Assembly (NCBI GenBank): GCA_049323435.1
Contig: JBMOMX010000023.1
Location: 1-64,000 of the forward strand
From: UBA11222 sp049323435
Lineage (GTDB): Bacteria > Pseudomonadota > Alphaproteobacteria > UBA11222
DNA: 64,000 nucleotides
Direction: 5' to 3'
The position numbers and the translations under genes were made by a program. Positions 34,620 to 42,923 of the stretch are shown here, one piece after another. How positions within the stretch are numbered: the first letter of the stretch is position 1; the number at the start of each line of letters is the position of its first letter. The notes below the pieces were generated by a model that did not search any database, was not told the origin of the DNA, and worked only from the letters and a program-made list of their open reading frames with translations.

Positions 34620-35849
34620 ATGCAGGACGGGGTGCTACAAAATACCGGGTTACAGGTTTTCATCGCGCGCAACGATGAGGAGCGCCGGCGTATTTACCAG
34701 TTCCGCTACAGGGTGAAAATTGAGGAACTCGGGGGGGATTCACCCCATGCCGATCACGCCGCAAAAATTTTGCATGAGCCGCTGGATCAGGCCGGCATGC
34801 AGCTTTATGTTGCCTCCGCGAGCGGTGCCGAAATAGCCGCCACTGCGCGGCTGATTACCGGCCTTGCCGGCAATAATCTTTCCGGGATTACTGCGATGGA
34901 GGGATTTGGAGCCTTCCGGCAATTTGGCGTCGCGTGCCTGTCGCTAAGCGGTCAACTGGTGATCGCCCCCAAATGGGCTGGCAGCAAAGCGGCCTCGCTC
35001 GCTCTGAGTGCCGTTTTCAAACTGGCGCGTCAGCATGGCAGCCGATTTGATTTCAGCCAATGCTCCCCCGCACTGGTTCCCCTATATCAGCGTCTCGGCT
35101 ATCGCCGCTTTCGTGAAAATTTCATGGATGACGATCTGGGATATCAGGTGCCCATGGTTCTTGTGACCGAGGATTATGCGCATCTGTCCCTGGTTAACTC
35201 CCCTCTTACCCAGATCGCGCGCGGGATGAAAAACCCCACTGAAACGGGCATCTGGTTTTCGCGCACATTCCCGAAATATGCGCAGGCGCCGGTCGAAACA
35301 GCCATGGCGGATGATGAATTCTGGCACTTCCTGGCACGCAAGCTAAATCAAATCCCCACAGCTGGAATTCCGCTGCTGGAAGGACTGAGCTATCCCGATG
35401 CCCTGTCATTTTTACGTGCCGGATCGGTATTGCATTGCCGTAAAAACATGCCAATCGTAAAGGCCGGTCAGTTGGGCCGTGAAATGTTCGTGATTTTATC
35501 CGGCGAGGTCAGAGTGCTGGCCGGCCCGGAAAAGGCCGAAATAGCGCGGCTTAAACGCGGTGACATTTTTGGCGAACTTGCCTATCTGACAGAGGCGCCC
35601 CGCACCGCGGATGTTGTCACCACGGACGAAACCGAATTGCTGGTGTTAAGCCAGGAAATCGTGCGCGCGATCATGGACAAGATGCCGGCCATTGCCGCAC
35701 GCGTTTTGTTCAATCTGTCGCTGATCCTTTGCGCGCGGCTTGGCCAGTCTACCCGCGACCTGGTGAACGCTACGGCGCAGACACAAGTGATTGAGGCAGC
35801 CGATCACGCGCCATTCAACCCGGCGCCGGTCCTCAGGCGGTCGCACTAA
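34620..35849 (+). CDS. FeeM/autoinducer-synthase-like N-acyltransferase fused to a cyclic-nucleotide-binding domain
   Basis: A two-domain protein of 409 residues. Residues about 5-190 resemble N-acyl amino acid synthases (GNAT fold), with VFIARNDEERRRIYQFRYRV at the start and ITGLAGNNLSG, LVIAPKWAGSKAASLAL and LYQRLGYRRF later. A linker leads to a cNMP-binding domain at about 270-390 with FVILSGEVRVL and the phosphate-binding cassette FGELAYLTEAPRTADV; the Glu and Arg-Thr-Ala that hold the cyclic phosphate are kept. No DNA-binding domain follows, so it is not a CRP regulator. Inference: acyl transfer to an amino acid or amine, gated by cAMP or cGMP. The ATG at 34620 is chosen because MQDGVLQNTG opens the domain; its Shine-Dalgarno is weak. 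Confidence 0.72.
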   Translation: MQDGVLQNTGLQVFIARNDEERRRIYQFRYRVKIEELGGDSPHADHAAKILHEPLDQAGMQLYVASASGAEIAATARLITGLAGNNLSGITAMEGFGAFRQFGVACLSLSGQLVIAPKWAGSKAASLALSAVFKLARQHGSRFDFSQCSPALVPLYQRLGYRRFRENFMDDDLGYQVPMVLVTEDYAHLSLVNSPLTQIARGMKNPTETGIWFSRTFPKYAQAPVETAMADDEFWHFLARKLNQIPTAGIPLLEGLSYPDALSFLRAGSVLHCRKNMPIVKAGQLGREMFVILSGEVRVLAGPEKAEIARLKRGDIFGELAYLTEAPRTADVVTTDETELLVLSQEIVRAIMDKMPAIAARVLFNLSLILCARLGQSTRDLVNATAQTQVIEAADHAPFNPAPVLRRSH

Positions 35850-35884
35850 ACTTCCCTGGCTTAGACAAGACATGCTATCAGCGC

Positions 35885-37420
35885 ATGAGATTCACCCTGG
35901 AATATAAGCGGGATGCGATTGTGAAGATTGCCATTATCGGAAGCGGAGCTGCCGCGGTTGGGGTTTTGCGGGCTATTGAGGAATGGCGGCCAGAGGCCCA
36001 GGTCACCGTTTTCGATCAGGGGGAGGATCCCACCGGCCCCTACTTCACGGAACTGGAACCGGCGCAACGCAGCAAGACCTATCATCGTGACTTGTACCGG
36101 CATATGCGCAAGACCCTTGGGTTGAAATTCCCGCCGCCAAAAACCAATTTCGGCCTGGAGCCCGCCAAGCGCCAAATATCCGGCTGGGGGAGCGTCTGGG
36201 AAAGCCGCATGCGGGGCGGGCTAACCAACTTCTGGGGGGCTTCGGCCCTGCCCTTCACAGACGAGGATCTGCGCGGCTGGCCGGTAACGGCCGCAGACCT
36301 CGCCCCCTATTACCAGCGCATGGCGGAGCTGATCGGGATTAGCGGGGGCAGTGATGCGCTGGGAGACTATTTGGGCAATGATTTCACAAACCGGCCGCCG
36401 ATCACGCGTCCGCCGGTATTTGACAGGCTGGAAGCGGCGATAAACCAGCCCGGGCCGGAAATGGAATTTCGCATCACCGCTGGGTCGGCGCGCCTGGCGC
36501 TGGAAACCCGGAAGGAGGCCCCAAACCAGTGCCTGTATTCCGGAGCCTGTATGACCGGCTGCTCGGCCGATTCAATCTATAGCGCGTGGCGTGATATTGA
36601 ACGCTATGCGCAGAGCGGAAGAATTCAGAATTTTGTGCGCGGAACCGTTTTGGCTGTGCATTCGGAACCGCTGAGGCTGAGTATAAAAACTGCGGACGGG
36701 CTGGAAGAGGCAGGGCCGTTTGACCGTATCTTTTTATGCGCCGGATGCATTGGCAGCACGCAGATAGTCATGCGCAGCCTGGGCCTGAAAACCGGGCCGC
36801 GTGTGACCGATAACAGCGTGTATACCTTCCCGATCCTCTATACCGGAAAACCTCTGAAACAGCCGCAAAATGATCTGCATTTCGCAATGACCAATCTTTT
36901 GGCTTACTGCATTCCCCGGCGGACAGATGGCCGCGTCGCGATGATTCAGGTTTACCCCACCATCGATTTTTTATGGCGATATTATTTTCCGGTCTGGTTT
37001 TGGCCGTGGTTTCAGCCCATCGGCAATCTATTGCGGCGGCGGCTTCTTTGGGGACGGGTTTTTTTGCACGGCGAATATTCGCAACAATATGCGTTAACGC
37101 TTGGCGCCGATGAGCGGCTGGAATTATCGCTGGCCCAGAAACCAAAACCGTTAGACGATGTAACCGGCCTGTGGCGCAGCATACGCAAACTGATCGGAAA
37201 AAAGGGATTCTTCATTCCCCCATTAGCCAGAATTCGCCACGCCTCCAGTTCGCATTACGCGGCCTCATTTCCCCTTGGCGAGGGGCCCGTCAGCACGGAT
37301 GCCGAATTTCTGCCCGGGGCATATATCTGTGATTCCGCGGGATTCACAAACGCACCCGCGCCATCACTGACCCTGACAATCATGGCCAATGCCTGCCGCA
37401 TCGCGCATCGCGCGCTTTAA
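35885..37420 (+). CDS. GMC-family FAD oxidoreductase
   Basis: A 511-residue flavoprotein. The FAD motif GSGAAAVG is at about 19-26 (KIAIIGSGAAAVG). GMC features continue with SRMRGGLTNFWGAS, the Cys-rich LYSGACMTGC and the C-terminal domain with the active-site His in SSHYAASFP and Asn in GFTNAPAPSLTL. An unusual aromatic, proline-bearing hydrophobic stretch at about 358-375 (FLWRYYFPVWFWPWF) could touch the membrane. It lies 35 bp after the acyltransferase-CNB gene on the same strand and may act on its product. GTG at 35921 is an alternative start. The alcohol substrate is unknown. Confidence 0.82.
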   Translation: MRFTLEYKRDAIVKIAIIGSGAAAVGVLRAIEEWRPEAQVTVFDQGEDPTGPYFTELEPAQRSKTYHRDLYRHMRKTLGLKFPPPKTNFGLEPAKRQISGWGSVWESRMRGGLTNFWGASALPFTDEDLRGWPVTAADLAPYYQRMAELIGISGGSDALGDYLGNDFTNRPPITRPPVFDRLEAAINQPGPEMEFRITAGSARLALETRKEAPNQCLYSGACMTGCSADSIYSAWRDIERYAQSGRIQNFVRGTVLAVHSEPLRLSIKTADGLEEAGPFDRIFLCAGCIGSTQIVMRSLGLKTGPRVTDNSVYTFPILYTGKPLKQPQNDLHFAMTNLLAYCIPRRTDGRVAMIQVYPTIDFLWRYYFPVWFWPWFQPIGNLLRRRLLWGRVFLHGEYSQQYALTLGADERLELSLAQKPKPLDDVTGLWRSIRKLIGKKGFFIPPLARIRHASSSHYAASFPLGEGPVSTDAEFLPGAYICDSAGFTNAPAPSLTLTIMANACRIAHRAL

Positions 37421-38676
37421 TATTGATTGCCCGTCTGGAAATAGCGGCGCAGTACAGCAATATTTTTCTGCGCTTCGCTGGCCTTGTAGCCTGGATAGGT
37501 TGGCAGCAGTACAACCGATTCGGCCGTGCGCTTCGCCTGCGGGCAATCACGTGCGAATTCTGAAAAACACTCCATCTCCGCTGTATTGCGAATATGCTGG
37601 ATTACGCAATCCCTGCCGTGCCGCATCAGATATTTAATCGCCGCCATGCGATTTTCGATCTGAATCGGGAATGACAGATAAATATGCGAGCCATCTTCGC
37701 GCATCGGCGGCAGCTGGACACCTGGAATATCCTTCAGGCCCTCATAATAAATTCTGGCAAGCGCCAGCCGTTTGCGCGTATTGGAATCCACCTCATCAAT
37801 CTGATCATCAATCAGGCGGGCCTGCATGGGGGTAATCTTTACCTCATAGGTTGCAGGCACGGCTTTTCTGCGCACGGGATTGTCTTCGGTGTCAAACTGT
37901 TTGTTGACGGAATCGACATCATGCAGCGCCCCATAGCGAAACAGCCAGAAGGTGAAGAGAGAAAATACCGGCGGAGAAGTGACAATATCCCCGACCAGGC
38001 AATGCCCGATCCGCTTCATCAGCATGCCGAAATCGAAAAAAGGCAGCGCCGCCATTTTGGCCCGGATCGCATCATTGAGATCCTGCCGGCTGGTCACCAC
38101 CATACCGCCATAAAACGCATTGATATTCTTTGCACGGCCAAAACTGAAAAATCCGGCATCACCGAAACTGCCTGCCCGGCGGCCGCCCAGTTGCGCGCCA
38201 AAGGCCTGGCAGGCGTCTTCCAGCAGCGGCACGCGCCGGGATTTGCAGATTTCCGAAATGCGTTCAATGTCACAGATCAGCCCATGTAGATGCGTCACCA
38301 GCACCGCGCCAGTCTGATCATCAATCAGACGCGCCACCTCATCCGCCGATATGTTGCAGCTATCCGGTTCCAGGTCGGCAAACACCGGCACGCCGCCCGC
38401 GCAGATCACCATATTGACCACATCATACAGCGTATAAGGTGACATGATCACCTTTTGACCAGGCTTAAGCAGAACCGACAGCAGCATATATATACCCACC
38501 CGCCCCTGCGGCATGGCGATGGCATGATCAACGCCTGTAAAATGTGCGGCGCGCTGCTCCACCCTGGCGACAGAATCGCCTTTCAGCACGCTTCCCGTAA
38601 GTAAATCGCGCCCGGCAGAAACATAATTGGCGAAGGAGTGGTAAAACCGGAAGCGGGGTTGCGGCGGGAAGAACAT
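37417..38676 (-). CDS. DegT/DnrJ/EryC1/StrS-type PLP aminotransferase
   Basis: A 419-residue fold-type I enzyme related to sugar aminotransferases that convert a keto-sugar nucleotide to an amino-sugar. Motifs are GDSVARVEQRAAHFTGV, LVTHLHGL, LLEDACQAFGAQLGGRRAGSFGD and FFSFGRAKNINAFYGG, where the Lys forms the PLP aldimine. The ATG at 38676 follows AAGGTG, so the longer frame to 38802 is not used. The stop shares TTAA with the GMC gene. A more lipid-directed aminotransferase role cannot be excluded. Confidence 0.85.
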   Translation of the reverse strand: MFFPPQPRFRFYHSFANYVSAGRDLLTGSVLKGDSVARVEQRAAHFTGVDHAIAMPQGRVGIYMLLSVLLKPGQKVIMSPYTLYDVVNMVICAGGVPVFADLEPDSCNISADEVARLIDDQTGAVLVTHLHGLICDIERISEICKSRRVPLLEDACQAFGAQLGGRRAGSFGDAGFFSFGRAKNINAFYGGMVVTSRQDLNDAIRAKMAALPFFDFGMLMKRIGHCLVGDIVTSPPVFSLFTFWLFRYGALHDVDSVNKQFDTEDNPVRRKAVPATYEVKITPMQARLIDDQIDEVDSNTRKRLALARIYYEGLKDIPGVQLPPMREDGSHIYLSFPIQIENRMAAIKYLMRHGRDCVIQHIRNTAEMECFSEFARDCPQAKRTAESVVLLPTYPGYKASEAQKNIAVLRRYFQTGNQY

Positions 38677-38916
38677 GGTACGGGCACCTTGACTTGCTTG
38701 CAATGATTTTGGGAAACCCTGAATAAAACACCTTAATAAAGCGTTCTGTTTTGAAAGCAACAGCAAATAATTAAAGCAAAAGTAACGATCAGCTGGCAAC
38801 ATATAGCCCTGTTGATACTTGCAACCATAACATTATAATGACAGATGTCAGCTGATGCGGGGGGACGCCGCAAGCGCCAGTGGCAGGGATCAGAACTTTA
38901 ATCAGGAAGCAAGTCG

Positions 38917-39528
38917 ATGATCATAGGTGATACCCGGCTAAATTCGGCCGACTACAGACAATTGGCAAATTTGCACAGTATAAATTTGGGAAACTCCATC
39001 CTCAGTCAATTGGGGACCGGGATGTTGCAGCGATATTATAAATTCATCGAACAATCTGATTCCAATTTTCTGTTTATAGAAGGGGTTAGCGGTGAAATTC
39101 GCGGCGCAACGGTTTTGAGTTTTGATTCCCGCACCGTCATGCATGAGTTCATTAAAAACAACTTCATGGCCTTTGCACTTTCCGCTGCATGGAAATGTCT
39201 GACCACGCCGTCTTTCATCCTGATATTATTTCAGCAGAGCAGCCCCGATTCTTCCAGCCTGGACAATGATGCAAAACAACAAATCGAAATCGTCCAGATA
39301 TTCGTGGACGAAAAATACCGGAACCAGAAAATCGGGAAAAAATTATTGGATAAGGTCAATGATTTTTTATACTCCCGGAATATTTCCAAATACATTATCA
39401 GAACCCGCGTAAATAACAACGAGGCGACACTTGGGTTTTACCGGAAAAACAATTTCGTCGAGATAAAGCGCGCGAAATGGAAAGACGATTTTTTTGTATT
39501 CATGGAAAAATCCGTTAATCCAGTTTGA
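38917..39528 (+). CDS. GNAT family N-acetyltransferase
   Basis: A 203-residue protein whose C-terminal half has the acetyl-CoA fold: VQIFVDEKYRNQKIGKKLLDKV (motif A) followed by NEATLGFYRKNNFVEI (motif B). The N-terminal half is less typical and has a hydrophobic patch around 75-110. AGGAAG before the ATG supports the start. The gene is clearly more AT-rich, and richer in Lys, Asn and Ile, than neighbours outside the cluster, suggesting transfer. It may acetylate an amino-sugar made by the adjacent DegT-type enzyme; this is inference. The 240-bp region before it is AT-rich with no gene. Confidence 0.82.
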   Translation: MIIGDTRLNSADYRQLANLHSINLGNSILSQLGTGMLQRYYKFIEQSDSNFLFIEGVSGEIRGATVLSFDSRTVMHEFIKNNFMAFALSAAWKCLTTPSFILILFQQSSPDSSSLDNDAKQQIEIVQIFVDEKYRNQKIGKKLLDKVNDFLYSRNISKYIIRTRVNNNEATLGFYRKNNFVEIKRAKWKDDFFVFMEKSVNPV

Positions 39529-39632
39529 AACACTGGTTTTATCTATTAGTCTTCAAGAAAATAGACCATCCTCCAGTCAGAATTATTTTTATCATGACTC
39601 AATGCCCCTGATGCAATACCGGGAAAACAAGC

Positions 39633-40334
39633 ATGCCAAGCCGCAAAAACTCAAACCGGATAAGATTTATCCTTGACGAGCTCACGCCGCCACTTATCCG
39701 CGACAGTTGGCTTGTATATGCCCTGCTGCGTTTTGTTTTTGGAAATCAGGCAAGCAAAATCCGGCATTTCCGTGAAGTGGCCCATGAACTTACACAAGAA
39801 CAATTTGCTGAATATTACCGCAACATAAGGGTGCTTCAGCAGGATTCGGATAACACATCCGGCTGTGTGAACAGGATTTTGAAAGATGTAAGAGGCGCAA
39901 GTGTATGTGACGTTGGTTGCGGACGCGCCCATCTTATTTCAGAAATCGCTAAACTGCCCCGCGTCGAAAAAGCCACTGGAATTGACATCATCATTGACGA
40001 AAATCTGCGGCGACAATTTCCCATGCTGGACCTGCGTGAAGGCCGCATCGAAAACTTACCTTTTGAGGACAATAGCTATGATACGGTTGTTTGCACACAC
40101 ACGCTTGAGCATATACCAGACCTTGCTCAGGCAATTTCAGAATTACGCCGAATATGCCGCCAGACTTTAATAATTGTGGTTCCAATGGAGAGAAGATACA
40201 GATTTGGATTTAATCTTCACGTAAATTTTTTTACTTACAAACATGTTTTTTTAGAAAATATGAGGCCGCCTTCTGACCGGTTTACATGCGAAATTGTTGA
40301 TGGCGAAATATATTATTGTGAGCAATTGAGTTAA
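39633..40334 (+). CDS. Class I SAM-dependent methyltransferase (Methyltransf_11 type)
   Basis: A 233-residue methyltransferase. SAM motif I DVGCGRA is at 93-99, the acidic motif II is ATGIDI, and a late motif reads VVCTHTLEHIPDL. The last 40 residues are aromatic-rich. Base composition is AT-rich, like the GNAT before it. The acceptor is unknown; in this setting a sugar or polyprenyl-linked intermediate is plausible. It is separated by about 105 bp from the GNAT and 119 bp from the next gene. Confidence 0.84.
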   Translation: MPSRKNSNRIRFILDELTPPLIRDSWLVYALLRFVFGNQASKIRHFREVAHELTQEQFAEYYRNIRVLQQDSDNTSGCVNRILKDVRGASVCDVGCGRAHLISEIAKLPRVEKATGIDIIIDENLRRQFPMLDLREGRIENLPFEDNSYDTVVCTHTLEHIPDLAQAISELRRICRQTLIIVVPMERRYRFGFNLHVNFFTYKHVFLENMRPPSDRFTCEIVDGEIYYCEQLS

Positions 40335-40453
40335 AGCATGGAAGCCCGCACTTTGCTAAAAACTAACATATTTTAGGGTAGTAACTTGGCAAAGACGCCA
40401 CCAGGACCTGCCCGGTGCAATTGGCCCAATCAAAATGCTAGTACCGGAATATT

Positions 40454-41020
40454 ATGTTGGTTTCCATGATGAACCGTTTGAAAGAGTATTTTAACCGCGG
40501 CGTACAGATGATTATCGCTTCGGCCATTTTCGATATGCCTATGCTGATGACCATTCGCGAATTTGTTTACAGGCGGCTATTTAACATGGGAACTGGCGGA
40601 TCGATAATGAGGAATGTTTCCTTTACCAGGCCGCATATGGTGATGGGTGGCCAATTAAATATCGGCAACGAAGTCCACTTCAACCATTCAATTGAAATTG
40701 ACTATAGCGGCGGCGTAACAATTGAGGACGATGTATGGCTTAGCCAGCATATACTTATTGAAACGCATGAGCATATTTACGAAGCCGGCAAGAAGAAAAT
40801 GGACTGGCAAAGGCGTACGGTCCCTCTGATAATCCGGCAGGGTGCGTGGATCGGCGCCAATGTCACCATACTCGGACAGGTCAGGGAAATCGGCGCCAAT
40901 TCCATCATTGCCGCCGGCAGCGTGGTGACAAAGGACGTTGAGGCCAATTGCATCGTTGGTGGAAATCCCGCACGCAAACTAAAAAATTTAGACGCCGCTG
41001 CTCAGACAACTCAATCATGA
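40454..41020 (+). CDS. Left-handed beta-helix acyltransferase (hexapeptide repeat)
   Basis: A 188-residue transferase of the CatB/LacA/WcaF type that acetylates sugars or similar hydroxyl acceptors with acetyl-CoA. Hexapeptide turns run from about 65 (GGQLNIGNEVHFN, GGVTIEDDVWLS) to 178 (IGANVTILGQ, IGANSIIAAGSVVTKDV, IVGGNPARKL). The loop with THEHIY includes the probable catalytic His. Its last bases overlap the start of the next gene (ATGA). It could start at ATG 40466 instead. Confidence 0.87.
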   Translation: MLVSMMNRLKEYFNRGVQMIIASAIFDMPMLMTIREFVYRRLFNMGTGGSIMRNVSFTRPHMVMGGQLNIGNEVHFNHSIEIDYSGGVTIEDDVWLSQHILIETHEHIYEAGKKKMDWQRRTVPLIIRQGAWIGANVTILGQVREIGANSIIAAGSVVTKDVEANCIVGGNPARKLKNLDAAAQTTQS

Positions 41021-41961
41021 CCGCAAGGCTTGTAAAAATTGCCGGTTATGCCGTCTTGATTTTCAGCGTCCTATTTCTGGCCCACAGATTTAATTCCAAT
41101 ATTTCCAGGATTGCTGCAATAAAGCTTGGTTCGGATTTTTATCTTGTCTTGATTGCCATCTGCGCCGGATATGGCGTTTTTCAATTTTTTATCGTCGGCG
41201 GACTGTGCGCAGTGCTCAGGGGCTTTGGCGCGAGGAACCCAACATTCCGCCGCGTCCTGATTTTTCATGGACGGACGAATATAGCGAAATATATACCAGG
41301 AAATGTCTTTCATTTTGCAGGGCGTCAAATTCTGGCGCGCAGCTTTGGATGGCCGCAAGCAGTTGTCGGCTTAACATCCATTGCGGAAACAATCCTTGTG
41401 GCGCTTGGGGCTGGATTGTCCGCCATGGGTTTTGCGGCGTTTACTGAAACGGATGCGCTTGAAATTTTTACGCGTCTTGTGTCACCTTCGGTCTATATTT
41501 CGGTTGGCGCGGGCATAGCATTTTTATGGATCATCAGTACACAGGCAAGCCTGATCCCTTATTTTTCGCGCTTCCAGAGCGTTGCTAAAATCCAGGAATT
41601 TGCGCGCAGCGCGCATCCTGCGATTGCATTGTTGCAATATATAATATTTTTCCTATCCGGCGGTGTTTTATTCTGGGTTCTATCGGCCGCTCTCTCCGGC
41701 CAATGGCAGGCGCAGCATATTGCCATGGCCGGCTTTGCCTATGTGGCGTCCTGGCTGGCAGGTTATATGTCCCCTGGTGCGCCAGGGGGTATTGGGGTGC
41801 GTGAAGCGGCACTGGTTTTGCTGCTGGGCGGCAGCATCGGAGAAGCACACGCATTGTTGCTGGGCGTTGGCCTGCGTGTTGTGACGACCTTTGGCGATTT
41901 CTTCCTGCTCGCACTGGCGCTGTTGTTTCGCCCCGAAACGCCGAAGCAGGAGACCCCATAA
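41017..41961 (+). CDS. Flippase-like integral membrane protein (LPG_synthase_TM / UPF0104)
   Basis: A 314-residue polytopic membrane protein with about eight hydrophobic segments. NIAKYIPGNVFHFAGR at about 83-98 and SPGAPGGIGVREA at about 270-282 are the two hallmark motifs of the LPG_synthase_TM family. Such proteins occur with glycosyltransferases and are thought to help lipid-linked intermediates across the membrane. The ATG at 41017 overlaps the acyltransferase stop (ATGA). It meets the convergent GT2 gene stop-to-stop with no gap. Confidence 0.87.
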   Translation: MTARLVKIAGYAVLIFSVLFLAHRFNSNISRIAAIKLGSDFYLVLIAICAGYGVFQFFIVGGLCAVLRGFGARNPTFRRVLIFHGRTNIAKYIPGNVFHFAGRQILARSFGWPQAVVGLTSIAETILVALGAGLSAMGFAAFTETDALEIFTRLVSPSVYISVGAGIAFLWIISTQASLIPYFSRFQSVAKIQEFARSAHPAIALLQYIIFFLSGGVLFWVLSAALSGQWQAQHIAMAGFAYVASWLAGYMSPGAPGGIGVREAALVLLLGGSIGEAHALLLGVGLRVVTTFGDFFLLALALLFRPETPKQETP

Positions 41962-42912
41962 TTATTTCTGGTTCTGGTCCAGCTCCATCCTCCTGACTCG
42001 CTCCAGCGTCATTTCAAGTAACTGGCGGTTATGCCCGATCAGATCGGCAAGCAACGCCGCCAGAAAAGAAATAAATCCCAGTGTCAGAAAAACGCCGCCG
42101 AGAATAATGGATTGCAGATGTCCATCCCCCTCACCAATGGCGTAAAAATATAAAAAACGCACAATGGGTACAAGACCGGTCAGGCTGGTTATCAGCCCAA
42201 TATAGAAAAACGCCCGTAACGGCTGATACATCGCATACATACGGATGATCGTCGTGACCTGGCGCTGAATAAAATCGGGGATGCTTTTGAACAGGCGTGA
42301 CTCGCGGGTCTTGGCATTGGTGCCGATGGGAACCGACACCACAGCCAAATGTTTCTTTCCCGCCTGAATCAGGGTTTCGATCGTATAGCTGTAGGACGAA
42401 ACCACATTCATTTTAATCGCGGCGTCCCGGCTGAACGCCCGAAACCCGCTGACCGCATCGGTAACTTCGGTTTCGGAAAGCCGGCGCACAAAACTGCTGC
42501 CCACTTTTTGCAACAGTTTTTTCAGGGGCGAAAAATGCGCCACGGTATCGGTCTGTCGGTCACCCACAACAATATCTGCACGGCCCGCAAGGATGGGCGC
42601 AACCAGTTTGGGAATATCCGCGCCTGCATATTGATTGTCGCCATCAGTATTGACGATAATATCGGCGCCCCGCTGCAGGCACGCATCCAGCCCCGCACGG
42701 AAGGTTCGCGCCAGCCCCTTGTTCTGCTTATTGCAGACTATATGTTCGACACCCAACTCACGCGCCACCGCAATTGTTCTATCGGTCGAGCCATCATCGA
42801 TAATCAGAATTTCGACCTTATCGATACCTGGAATAGAACGCGGAATATCGCGCACTGTCTGGGGCAAGGTAAGCTCTTCATTGTAACAGGGAATTTGTAC
42901 GATCAGCTTCAT
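41962..42912 (-). CDS. Polyprenyl-phosphate-type glycosyltransferase family 2
   Basis: A 316-residue GT2 protein of the DPM1/ArnC type, which transfers a sugar from a nucleotide donor to a polyprenyl phosphate. The catalytic domain has QIPCYNEE, IIDDGSTD at about 36-43, NKGLARTF and NTDGDNQY (DXD-like). Two membrane helices follow at about 235-258 and 270-292. It sits 12 bp after a GT39-type gene, forming the usual donor-plus-transferase pair: the GT2 makes the lipid-linked sugar and the GT39 uses it outside the membrane. Confidence 0.9.
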   Translation of the reverse strand: MKLIVQIPCYNEELTLPQTVRDIPRSIPGIDKVEILIIDDGSTDRTIAVARELGVEHIVCNKQNKGLARTFRAGLDACLQRGADIIVNTDGDNQYAGADIPKLVAPILAGRADIVVGDRQTDTVAHFSPLKKLLQKVGSSFVRRLSETEVTDAVSGFRAFSRDAAIKMNVVSSYSYTIETLIQAGKKHLAVVSVPIGTNAKTRESRLFKSIPDFIQRQVTTIIRMYAMYQPLRAFFYIGLITSLTGLVPIVRFLYFYAIGEGDGHLQSIILGGVFLTLGFISFLAALLADLIGHNRQLLEMTLERVRRMELDQNQK

Positions 42913-42923
42913 AATTAAATCCC

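Noticed and set aside
35460..35849. CRP/FNR transcription regulator
   Set aside because: The cyclic-nucleotide domain is clear, but no helix-turn-helix follows it and it is fused behind an acyltransferase.
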